From: Cardinalis cardinalis
Taxonomy: Eukaryota; Chordata; Aves; Passeriformes; Cardinalidae
Length of the DNA: 64,000 nucleotides
Assembly: GCA_014549065.1 (NCBI GenBank)
Contig: JACDOX010000008.1
Location: 9,279,053-9,343,052, forward strand
Direction: 5' to 3'
In this document: piece by piece, positions 31,901 to 43,900 of the stretch
How the letters are laid out: every line of letters begins with the position of its first letter
Position numbering within the stretch: the first letter of the stretch is position 1
The notes under the pieces: generated by a model
Told to the model about the DNA's origin: nothing
The model's input: only the letters and a program-made list of their open reading frames with translations
Databases searched by the model: none
Translations under genes and position numbers: made by a program

Positions 31901-34900
31901 TCTTTCAGTGTAAATCAGTATATTCACGCCCCTATTCACACTTGTACACTTCTCCAAGCTCCCTCCTAGCTGTNGACATCCTTCCAATAATACAATGAAC
32001 AGAATTGAACATGTTCCTCTAAATGCAGTTAAATTTATAGAGGAACAACTGTCTTGTTCTGCAATATATGTTATTGTGCGTGACATCGGGATATTAATGT
32101 GCTGTGAATATTTTTCTTAAATATCAAGTTAGTTATTTTTCTCATCTCCTATCTATCTCCTCATCCTTCCCCATTTGTGTTTGAAACAATTAATGTAATC
32201 ACATTGAGGATTTGAAATCCGGGGGAGTGACTTTGAATGAGGCTTCCTTTGGAGTGAACTCAGTGATGTGTTTATACCAAGCACACTTGTACCTGAGAAG
32301 CTGTAAGCTCTTTCAGCTGCCTTTGTGCTCAGGCCTGTAGACATTTATTTGGAGGCTCTATGAGATCATTTATGACACCAGCACTTACTTTTTTGTCCTT
32401 TCTTCTTTTCTGATTCATGAATAAACCTCTTCTCTGCATGTGAAAGGGGTGGAAATGTGCTTATAAAAGTATCCAGGGAGGTGCTACATTTACTTTGTCA
32501 TTTCTTCACTTTGTTGTATGGCACTTTCTATGGGCTATGTATGGATTTTATAGCCCTAAGATAATTACAAATGCACAGTAGCACTTCTTCATGNTGTGGT
32601 TCAAGACAAAAATTTCCATTTCTAGTGTAAAAAAGTGGGGTTTATGGATGCAAAGCATTCAGGTGTTTTCATACCCACATCTACTGCAACCCAGGAAACA
32701 GCAGAGTGTGTGAGTTGAAATCTATAATTTACCTAAGGCTGTGTCCTGGTAGGAAGCTTTGAGCACTTTTAGTGTGAAACCTTTCCATTTAGTTGGGAGA
32801 CCGAGCCACACTAACTCATGTTTTCTCTGGGTTAAATTAGTGCAGATTTCTCTAAGTAGAGCCAACTCTTGAGGTCCCATATATCATAGGCAGCCCTGCA
32901 TATTAAATTGTTGAGAATACATCCCAGGAATAATCTAAACTCCCATTCCTTAGAGTGATGTGGCTCTGCTTGCTGTGTGGAAAGTGCTCNGTCAGAGGGC
33001 ATTGTATATTCCCAAAGATCCCTTGTCACTGATAATCCACAACAGCAATTGAGATCAGTAAATAACTGGGAGGATGACAAAGCCCAGGAAAAAGTCTCTG
33101 NGGCTGTTAATGGCAGGTCTTCAGCTGTGGAATGTCTTACTAGCAGCAAATATGGTGGTCAAGAGAGAAAAAAGAACATTTCCAGCCTGCATAGCCATGA
33201 GTATCTGTGCATCCTCTAGGTGGTCTACTTCTGATTATTTAAAAATATTTTTTATCAGTAATGTTTTTATACTTTGAGATACCTCTTAGTTCTTTGGAAC
33301 CTATGACAAGGTTACTGTTGCTCCAGAACTGTTTTAACTTTTCCCTTGGCAGATTNATTAGCCCACGGAACACTATTTATGCATATGCATGCTAATAACT
33401 ATTTAGTAATTATCATATTAATTACTAAATTCCTTTTTTATGGAATTAGATGCTGTTGTAAAAGTAAAGTCATAAAATAATACTATTAACACAGCATATA
33501 GGATTTAATGTAATGACACAATAGCATTACACTACCAAAAAATCCATGTCAGAAACTACTTCAACACAAACTTCTATCCAAATGTTCAAGTTGTGATAGG
33601 GAGCAAAGTCCTTATTCTTTCCAAAATATAATTTCCCAGTACTCCTTAGGAAAAACAATATTGGTTTAGTAACATTAGATGAGAAATTACAAATCGGTCT
33701 CCACAAGTCCTTCTGCAGTTAACCATCCTGGCTAAATTATTGCATATGAAAATTAAAAGAGAAAAATTTAAATATCTGCAGATATTTAAGTTACCAGTAA
33801 CTCTCTACTTCTATGCTCTTTGTTAGTGTTATGTCAGTTACACATAAAAATTTGTTCTTTTCTCTAGAACATGAAGGTGAAAGGAAGGAAGATAGGAGAT
33901 AAAAATTCTAGAAATTGAAAGTGCCTGTTCTTTGGGTAAAGGAAAATATCATTAAAAGCCAAGCTATACCTACACAATGGAGTCATTATGAGAAATTTCA
34001 TGTGAAGTGAAAGAGGATGTGAAAAAAATTCTCTCTTACAGAGGCATGGAGATTATGTTTGTTTTGGTCTTGTATGTAGTGAAAGGTTAGAGGAAGGACA
34101 ATAATGAATTCTAAACTCCCTCCCATGACAGAGAGGATGTTAGCCTGTTGGGAAGCAATAGCTGACCTAAAGGCATTGTGTCAATATTCACCACAGAGGT
34201 AGATCCTCACTCCACAAGTGAGAAAACCTGACTGAATGTTTCCATGCACCTTCTCATCCCTGTAAGTTGCTTTGCTCCTGTTTTAATAGATTAATAATGG
34301 CACAACCGGCGGCCAGAATATGAAGCAGGCCCCAGGAAGGTATTTGCAATAAATGTGAGCACCGGGCTCGATCTGCATGGCGCAGTGCCAGAGGGTGCAG
34401 CAGCGCTGAGGCAGCGGTGGGGCGGGAAGCTCTGGGAGCGCTGGGAGCGCTGGGAGCGCTGCGCTCTGCCCGGCCGGGCGCCGCCGCTGCCGGGGCTGGG
34501 CTGCCAGCCCGCTGCTCCTGCTGGGCTCACCTGCCAGCGCACGGACAGCTGGGACACGGCTTCTGCACAGCCCACACTGCACGGCTCACAGGCTCCCACT
34601 CTGTTTTGCACGTCTCAAAAAGCAAGNCAAGGAAAAGAGCCATAGAGGAAATGAGAAAAATATTGAAGGGCATTGGAAAGTCAGTGCCTTGATCAGACAC
34701 TACAGGATCACCCTTGAGAAGAGTGCTGTGGTCCTGGGCAGAGCATCAGTCTTACCTAAAACAGTATTAGAATCTCATTAGCTCTCACTTTACGAACTTC
34801 ATGACTTTAATTATGCCAAATGTTCAAAAGCCTTTGGGTCAGGCCCCATCAAATCATGAGAATAGCTTTGAAGAGAGGGGATTTTTTAATGTAGTTTGGA

Positions 34901-37900
34901 ATTCTTTCTCTTTATCCTGTAGCATTTAAGNCTAAGGTTCACATGTTTGGACTTTCGTCTACTTCTATGTGGGCTAACAAAATCAAAGCTGAGATTCCTA
35001 AATGGTCACGTTATTCCAGGATGTGGGACAAAAATAAAATCCCAGGTCATGAAATCCAGTAAGTTCCATGAGGCTAGCAACAAATTGAACAAGGGCCAGC
35101 ACTCAGCTTCATACAAAAAGTGATTTTTANTAAACCTATATGTTTGGTGACAACATAGAGACAAAGCTGCAGTGGAATTTTGTAATTACAAAGATTGCAT
35201 TAGTGTTACAAAATATGCTGTTACACTTACAGACTTACAAGCTCAGGGTAGGGTGATGGACTAATACANGATCACTCAAAGCAGCTTCTGTCCAGGATGA
35301 CTGTGTCTCTGTGTTTATTACAGCATTTAAAACAGTTACACTGCAGAAAATAATCACACACAATGCTTGTGCTGATGAACATACCATGTTGTGGTTTTGC
35401 TTGTTAATTTCAGTGTTCACTTAATGGAAATAATTTCCTAAATATTACTCACTAGTGGAACAGATCTACAATTTTTTGTGGACTTTACTACTTATTTGTG
35501 TAAATAAGTAAGTAAGGGATAATAAATAAGGTGTGTTTCCTTCAGTACTACATTTGAGGAAAAGGGACAGTAATGCATGTAGCACAAATCTATAGATTAA
35601 GACTTGCCAGCTCCCTTTCACAAAATAATTTTTCCAGCAGTGAGAGAAAGGTAGTCTGACACCTCAGGAAATTTTCCTATTTCTTTAACAGTCCCTTGTC
35701 AGCAAGATCAGAAGTATTATCCTGTCATAGTGGCATCTTTTTGCATTAAGTGGTAGTATTGAGGTGCATAGTGGTACTAAATAGACCTGCAAAATTNTTT
35801 TTATGTATTTCCAGTGATCTCACTATAGTCCAAGCTGAACTTCTCTCTTACAATTCTATTCTTATTTCTTCTTTTTATCCTCCTATCTAATCAGGCTCTT
35901 TTCTCTTTCACTGCTGTTGCTGCAGCACCTTTTTACTCCTTTCCCCCTCAATTTTTCAGTCACTGTGCCTTTATCCACTTTGTTCTGAACACTTAGTACA
36001 TTTTTCTAAATGTACTTTGTGGCATCCTTTTCCTGCTCTTCTGCATGGCTATCCTCAAGACTTTATACTTCTGTCATGTAAACAAAATGAAAACCAAAGN
36101 TGGGTTTTTCAATGTTTATCAGAAAGAAGGAAACTACAATAATTTGTGGGTTTNAGTCTCCATCTGCNTTTTTTGGTTGTTTGTTACTGTTTNGGACTGT
36201 GAGCAATTCAAGACAGCACAGGGCACAGATATTTATACACAACCAACTATATTACAGGTGCTTTCATAAATTAAAATTTGATTGAAATGTGCAGGCTGGG
36301 TGTAGGTCGCATCTTCCACAAGCACTTACTTATGGAGTAAGTAAGGAGTTAAAATGTTAGTTAACACTTAGGAGTTAAAATGTTTTTGGGGTCTTTAGGA
36401 ANAGTGCAGCACACCTTTAGGAACAGAGAAATTTCTGTTTAAAGTGCATGTTTAAGTACTTTTTAGGTTATAACCCACATATCCAGGTCACTATCCAGGT
36501 TTTGTTGTGTTCATCATGATGAGTAAAATCATACTAGTGATCTGAGAAATGTAGCTTAGAAGCAGCCTTTCAGTAGAAAAATGGGCAGTAAACCAGATGG
36601 GGTGATAAAATGATGAAAGATAAAGGGAAGTTTTTGCTTGAGGTAGCCTAGACTTAATGACAGAAAAGTTATTTCCCAGCGCTTTTTCCTACATGGCATC
36701 TTTTATATTTATTGTTTAATTGTCTCAATTGCCTTTTGAGATAATCAATGTTATCCTGTTTTATGAGTGTGCAAACAGGTATGGGGTATAATGTAAAAAC
36801 CCTAAATTTCCATGTGGAATTTGCTGGGTTTGATTAATGAGACTCGACAGATGCCATGAGATAACTTATAAAAAGTGAATTAATTCTTTGTCTTCAGGTG
36901 TTAAGAATATCATAGGTGTTTCNTGAATGAAGTGTAGAGAACAAATTTAGGTTGGAATCTCTTTCAGCTAAATTCTCAGAGTGATCTTACTCAGTAACTC
37001 ACTGCTCTTTTGTTGCCACAAAACAGTGCTGTCCTATGATTAGTTCATGTCTTAAATTATAACAGCAATGGGTCTGGTTGCAATATCAGGGGGATTCTTT
37101 CAGGGAAACTCCAGAACCTGCAGGGACTGCCACCACTAATGGAGTAGAACGGTGCTTTTCCTTCCTGAGTCAATATTGACTCTGGTATTTCCAGGGTGCT
37201 CTTGCTGGACCATTGTATTGCACNGGAGACGAAATTCACAAAGCAAGACTCTCGCCTCTGCATTGATTTAGAGCCCAGTGCCCAGACAACACTATAACAT
37301 AGACACCAAGGCTTTGAAATCACATACATAAATTGAAGTAATAAATAATCATACAGCATTTTTGCCTTGAGTTATGTTTCTGTACAAACAGCTACAAGGA
37401 AGTTTTACATAGATTTAGAGACAGGAAGTGCTTGGGTCTACTGGGGGAAGAGTGAAAGTTAAAGTTAGGTGTGGCAGCATGCAATAGAGATCAAAAGAAA
37501 GAGAAAAATATATGGAGTTGAAAAAGGCTAAATACCAAAGGAACCTCAGCACAAACAGATTATCTAAGACCTAAGTGAAATGGGAGTTGGACATGGGAAC
37601 ACAAGAAGAGGAATAAAGTGTTGCAAATCCTTGTTTTTAAGAAGCTGAGAAGCAAGCTGAATGTGTTTGATCTGCAGAGGAAAGTAAAATCACAGTAAAG
37701 ATAATGAAGGATAGAGATCATGAGATCCCACTTTCCTGGGAACTCCTTGCATCACAGAGCATTTTTAAAATGCTCTTTCAGAGAAACCATGTTGCAGTTG
37801 CTGGGCTGGAACAAATAATACAATATTATATTATTAATAAAATAATTTTTGTTCCTGATTCAAAAATGTCTTCCTATACATTATAGATCACAGCAATAAA

Positions 37901-40900
37901 TTTGTTATTTTCTTGTATGTCCTAAATCCATTTCCTGTGATAATCCATGAGATTTTATGCTCCAAGGAGATATTTTTTGACTTACCACCATGACTCTCTC
38001 CATCACTGTTGAGATACTGGTAATAGTCATGGGGCTGTCGGTAGAGGTCTGACTCATAGGGTACCATGTCTTCAGAGGGCTGTAAAAAGAAGAGGAATTT
38101 TTAGAACAGTAAGTTTATACAAATCCTTTCCAAATTATTCATATAGTTAGTGAAGGGCTAATGCCAACCCATTCTATATTGCTTAGGGAAAGAAAGGGGA
38201 GATTCAAGTTATTACTGAATCAGCAGAAACAAAATGTGTGATGCCAAACACTGGTGTTGGGAAAAAAAAAAAAAAAAAAGAGTAATCCCAGTAGAAAAGA
38301 GACCCAGCCTGTGTAGCAGAACTTGTCCAGTTGTAATACAGAAATCCCTTGTATCCCACACTCCAGGCTTCTGAGGATACTGCTTTAGAGCTGTTGTAGA
38401 TATTATGCAAAAGTAAAGTGCAAATATTTTCTTTGGTAGTAACAGACATTTCCTTTAATTGATGCTAATGATTATTATTATTATTACTCCTGCACACAAA
38501 AAAGAAAGTAGAAACTTGTTTTGCCTGAATATATTGTTTCTACAAGGTCTGACTAAATAGTGGCAGTCTGTCAGAGGGTAGTGACACTGACAGAGGGCAT
38601 AAAAACATTTTATTTCTCAGTTACTGTCCAAGGTGACCTCTAAATATTTGCTGCCTCAAATCAACTGCACAGGGCTTCTAGATGCACACAGTGAAAACTT
38701 AAAAAGTCCAGATGTGGGGCAAATAGTGAGTTGTGACCTGTTGGATGCTTAGCTGTAGAATTAAAGTCTTCTCTATCTTCTCAAAACAGGTGACATAGAG
38801 TAACTTGCACGCTTCTCTTCCCCCTCAGGCCCAGTATTCCAACTGGAGCACTGAGTAAGACCTTACGTTGTCACAATAAAGGTTGTTTACTATTAGTTGT
38901 GCACAATTTTGTTGCTTCATCTAATGTTTCTTCTTGTTCATTTCCAGAATAAGAGTTAGAGAAAGACAGTGTCTGTTTTGTTAAACCTTAGTTCAATTAA
39001 GTTTGTTACAGTATTTCCTTCCAATCCAAACAAATTCTTGCACTGTCAACAGCAAGGAACTCAGCCACCTTCTTGCCTTTTTTGGGGAAGGAAATTACTT
39101 CCAGTGTTTCTAGGCGTTAATAGAAACATTTTAATTCTACCAATGACTCTATCATAACCAACTTTGAAGGACAAATATTTAGAATAACATGATAACTATA
39201 TGATTGGTGTATTTCTTGTGGTTATATTTTATATGCTTATCTGTATGTCCCAAATCCTTTCCCTCCATGAACCTGTCACATTTTTGGAACATCTGCATTT
39301 TTTAAGCTTAAGCTGTGGTAACAGCAGGACACAAATACAGGACAGCTTCTCTTTTTCTTACTCCTCTAGACTGCTTGAGAAATGGAACCTAAGCTAGCAG
39401 CTGCCACTACAATCCAGATGGAGGTGGTAGATAAGCAGCTAGCAAGAGGAAAGGACTTTTTTTTTCTGGTTTCTTTAATTCTTCTGGTTAACTCCTTCGG
39501 GTCATTCTGTAGGAATTTGGGGATTTAAAGATTGTCCCTTTCTGAGGATTAAGATGTTAGAACACATATCAAAAACACCCCAACAAAACGCTTTCAGAAA
39601 TTACTTTGGAACTTGGTAAATCCTTAGCAGCAGCCATGTGTTCTATTAGTGTATCATCAAAAGGCACTGGTAAGATTGTCTAAAACTTTGTGACTTTCAG
39701 CACACATACTAACTGGGAGTCAGATCCATGGAATATTTAAAGCCTCAGGAGGAAATCCATCACCTGGCTACAAGCCCCAGATAGAATCAGGGGTGGTGGA
39801 TAATTGCTTTGGGGAAATCTTGAGATGATAAGCCACAGTAAAGGTTTTCTAGGGGAAAGACTTAAGGAAAAGGGNCAAGTCATCCTTTAACTGCATCCAC
39901 ACAGGAATAGCAGTGATGGGACTCTTCTCTGGTCTCCAGAGCTCTACTGTAGGTACAGTCTCCCTTTCCACATCCAGGTGATTACAGTAATCACATAGTA
40001 ATCTAATCTATGTGATTACAGTAGAATTGCTCTTTATTCACACAGAGATACAATAGGAAGTATAACATGTTTTCCAGATTTCAGAGAGGTGGACAAAAAA
40101 TCAGTACAGCATGTATCTCCACAATGTTTCTGCTTTTTCTCCATGTGTTTTCTTGGTGTTCTCTCTGGTTATATGTATTTACTCATCTCCATTCCTTCCA
40201 CCTTTGGTGTACTCTGATCTCTGACAAGAAAAAGTAATGAGACTGTATTTTTCTTTCTTTAGGGTAGAGTTCTGAATGGAATTTCTCCTTTTCATTATCT
40301 TTGCAAATTAGTTCATCCCATTCTCTCCCATTTCTCTTCCCTAAATATATGCTTCCTGGTAAATATATAAACTTATGCCTTCATATTCAAAATTTTAAAT
40401 TATTATATTATAAATTAAAAACTAAATTTTAATTAATATTGTAAATTACTATAATTCAAAAGAAAGCATTGATGTTCTGTGAAAGGGTAAATGTCAACAT
40501 CTAAATGGAAAATGCATATCATACTAGTTAGGAAAAACAGAGGTTAAAAAGTCATATAAATGTACATNGTTTGAAAGAAGAATCTCTGTTTCTTCTCAAC
40601 TAAGATACTAGAAACTGATACAAATTATTAAGATGTTAATACCTAAATGCATTGAAGTTTTAAATGCTGATAACTGTTTAGCCAAAAGTAAACTAATTTC
40701 GAAAGAAATCACTATCCTGTCAGTATAGGCCTAATTTGCCAAAATTTCCAGTGGTACAGCAAGGCATCTATCACTCAAATCTTTACACAAGTATAGCTTG
40801 GCAGGAAGGCCAAGCATCAGTCCAAAAGTAGATCAAAAATACACATTTTAGGCAAGGAAAAGAATGTTTGGCTTTTCCTAATTGTGCTTTCCTTTGTTGT

Positions 40901-43900
40901 CTTCTCTCAGTTTCCAAACTCCCCCACTTCAGAAGAATATACATTAACAGACAATAGTGTCTCACAGTCTGACAGCTGAGAATGAAGTATTTTACCATTC
41001 GAAAGCTACTTTTACAGTTCAGATGCATATTCAATAAGCAGAGCTAAGGGGAGGTGTGTTAAATAGACTCTTAAAACAATGACTCCCTTAATATTTACAG
41101 ATACGACTGACTACAGAGTGAGTTGCAGATACCCAACATCTAAAAACGATTTTACATAGGGCATTGGGGTACTATAAACTTTGGTTTGAAAGTCTGGGGC
41201 TTAAAATTTCTTTATCATGGATCCTTGGAATTTTTGTCCTTGGACTTGTTTCCTGTCTAGTGATCCTTTTGATAAAATACATGTGTGTATATCCTCGTTA
41301 ACTCATGAAACTGGACCAATCTGTCCCCACGCAGGACTTGTAATGCCACTGCTTTCTATCTTGGTGTCTGATCTTCAAGGGCACAGTAACTAACATGGCA
41401 AGATGTATTAAATATTTAAAAGAGTACTTATCATCAACTTAATTGGATGGTGGTTAAAGGACATAGAACAGCATGTATTCTCTCTGATTATCCTATGGGA
41501 AAGTGGGATATTTCCCTCTATTTATTAGAAAGGCTATTTTCAATAACATGTTTTTAACTGCTTTCTGGTTTTTTGGGGAGTGGTTTGTTGTTTTGGGTTT
41601 TTTTAAGAAAAATTTCTTTAGAAATGTTTTCTCTAATTAGAGAGAAGAGGTTTCACCATGTACTGCTGTTGCCTCTTGTGTCAATCTTTACCCACTTGCC
41701 CTGTCCTTCTCTGGAACCTCCCCACCCACACCCATTTCATCATCTTACTGACAGCTCTTCCATGACACTGAACTCTTTTGTTACTCCTGACAAAAAGCAA
41801 AGAATAGCTTATGTTTAATGTTTAACTGATGCCAATGGCCGTTTGTTCTATCGGTTGTTTCCATGTAAAAGAATGACTGAAAGCTTTGTTACCATCCTAT
41901 AGTTGTGGTCCAAAGTTGGTATCTCCTTTCATGCACGCCATGAGGTGCAGTGCACTATCTAAGACAGTATTCTACCCTCAAGTAAGAGGTCAACAAACAA
42001 TACTTTCTGTCACAGACTTTTATAAATGAAGAGTGGCCTCAGTCTTCCATCTTTGCCCTGAAACTCAAGGGAAAAGCCACAAAGTCAGTCAGAGATATCT
42101 CAGTTGGCATTGGTTAAGAGGGACACATTGGACTCAACTGAATAGCAGTCTGAAAATCTTGTTATTCCCCAAGACTTTGTCAGATGATTCCAGGGAATTG
42201 TAAAATCACTAAACGCTGATCTGTTTGTTATCTTGATATAACTATTCACTGGCATGTGATTCAAAAATACTTCAGACAATTTCCAGTGATGTGCTGCTGA
42301 GACAAGCTTTAAGGTCAAGATTAACTTTATTTCCTTGGAAAAAAATTACAGTATAACTATTTTAGAAAAGATGAGTAAAAATATTAGCATGATTACTCAT
42401 TGGGCTAGCCTCACTGGACCGTGTTGATAATGCAGTTATGTGGAACAGAGTACTTCTGTGGGGCATTTTTGCTCTCATGCAAAAATATTTCATTCAAAGC
42501 TGTGATTTCTACAGGTGGCTACTTAAGGATTCATATAGAACTGCAACCCTCTTCAGGCAAAGGTGTTTGACTCAATAATGTTTTAACCCATAACACAACT
42601 GAATTCTATCATGTACTGGAAGACACAGACCCAGTCTGCAGAACTTTTCCCCCAAAAATTTCTAACCTTCAGAGGAAGATGCAGTACTCCCAAACAATTT
42701 AAATAGTGTTTTCCAGCTGAGGGATAAAAATTTCCTAGCCCAGGCAAGAGAAAGCAGTTACTGACCCACCCTCAACTGAACGGGGAAGGGTGGAGGAGGG
42801 AAGTGCTGCTGCAACCCCTGCCTAGAAACAGGCTCATGTCTCCACACTGAACAAGTCCCAGGAGACAGACCTGTAGGACTCTAGCTGGCAGTGCTCAAAG
42901 CGCGCTTAAAGACAATTTGAAAGTACAAACCACAAAATTAATAATTTTTTGACAGTTTAATCACAAAACAACAAAAAAAAACCAGACCCAAATTGCTCTA
43001 TCAAGAGCTTCAGTAAGATACAATTGGGTTTTCACTGCCAGTTGTATCACTCATCTGAATGCAGTTCAGGCATTAACTGCAACAAAAATTAGAATATGGG
43101 CCAAACTGTGTTAGATTTTCACTCAAGTTATTCAACATATGTCCTGGAATTCAACGCTGGGGAAAAAAAGGCAGAAAACTTGGCTATGAGTTAATGAATA
43201 GACAGAAAATTAACAATTGGGGTTTTTTTTTTAAATGGAGATACAGTTTTCTGGGGTAGCTAAAGACAAGGTTTGTGTTTCTTTATTTTTTGTTAAGTCT
43301 AACAAGTAACATACTGAGAAATCTCTAGATATGTTTTTTTAAGCTCATTTCTATTCAGATTTCTATTCTGTTGCACTTACAGGAGACCCATTGAGAAATC
43401 CTGTGTATTCAAGAAAAAGAAGAATTATTTTTAGAGTCTCCTCACCCTTTGGGTAGATAGGTGATTTCAGGAGGATTGATGATAAACTGGGAAAATAAAG
43501 GTTCTCCCCCAAAAATAAGATAAATACTTTCAGTTATCATGAATTCTGAACATGACAGGGATTCAAAGGGCAATCTTTCTGGATGAAAGATAAGAAATGT
43601 CTTTAGTCTTCATTAAATGGGACAAGACAAAACCAAAACTTGATACAAGTTTTTGTTAAAAACCCTTTGGATCTGCATTGTCTCTCTCTGTTATCTGACA
43701 CATGTATAGCAATTACTGTAAGCCATCTACCACATAAAAAGCCAAGTCAACCACCTTATCTGACACCTCTTCAGCTTCTACAAACTTAATGAAATCTAAT
43801 TAAGGCCTCTTGTACCCAATCGCTTTAGAGATTTCCCATTAATCCTGGTTTCTGAACAACAGGTTAGTGACATTATTTTTTTCATAAATAATAATTTTTT

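Larger units (their letters stand above)
30689..37985 (-). other. SPI1 intron 2 (7.3 kb)
   Basis: Largest SPI1 intron. It is mostly AT-rich and contains a CpG-island-like block (34305-34615), a 12-bp perfect hairpin (33401-33430), a short duplication with hairpin (36325-36384) and an AP-1-type palindrome (37167-37182). No additional conserved exon was seen. Confidence 0.8.

Noticed and set aside
34355..34692. Open frames on both strands in the CpG-rich block
   Set aside because: GC-rich DNA has few stops; the products are low-complexity Leu/Gly/Ala strings without family features.
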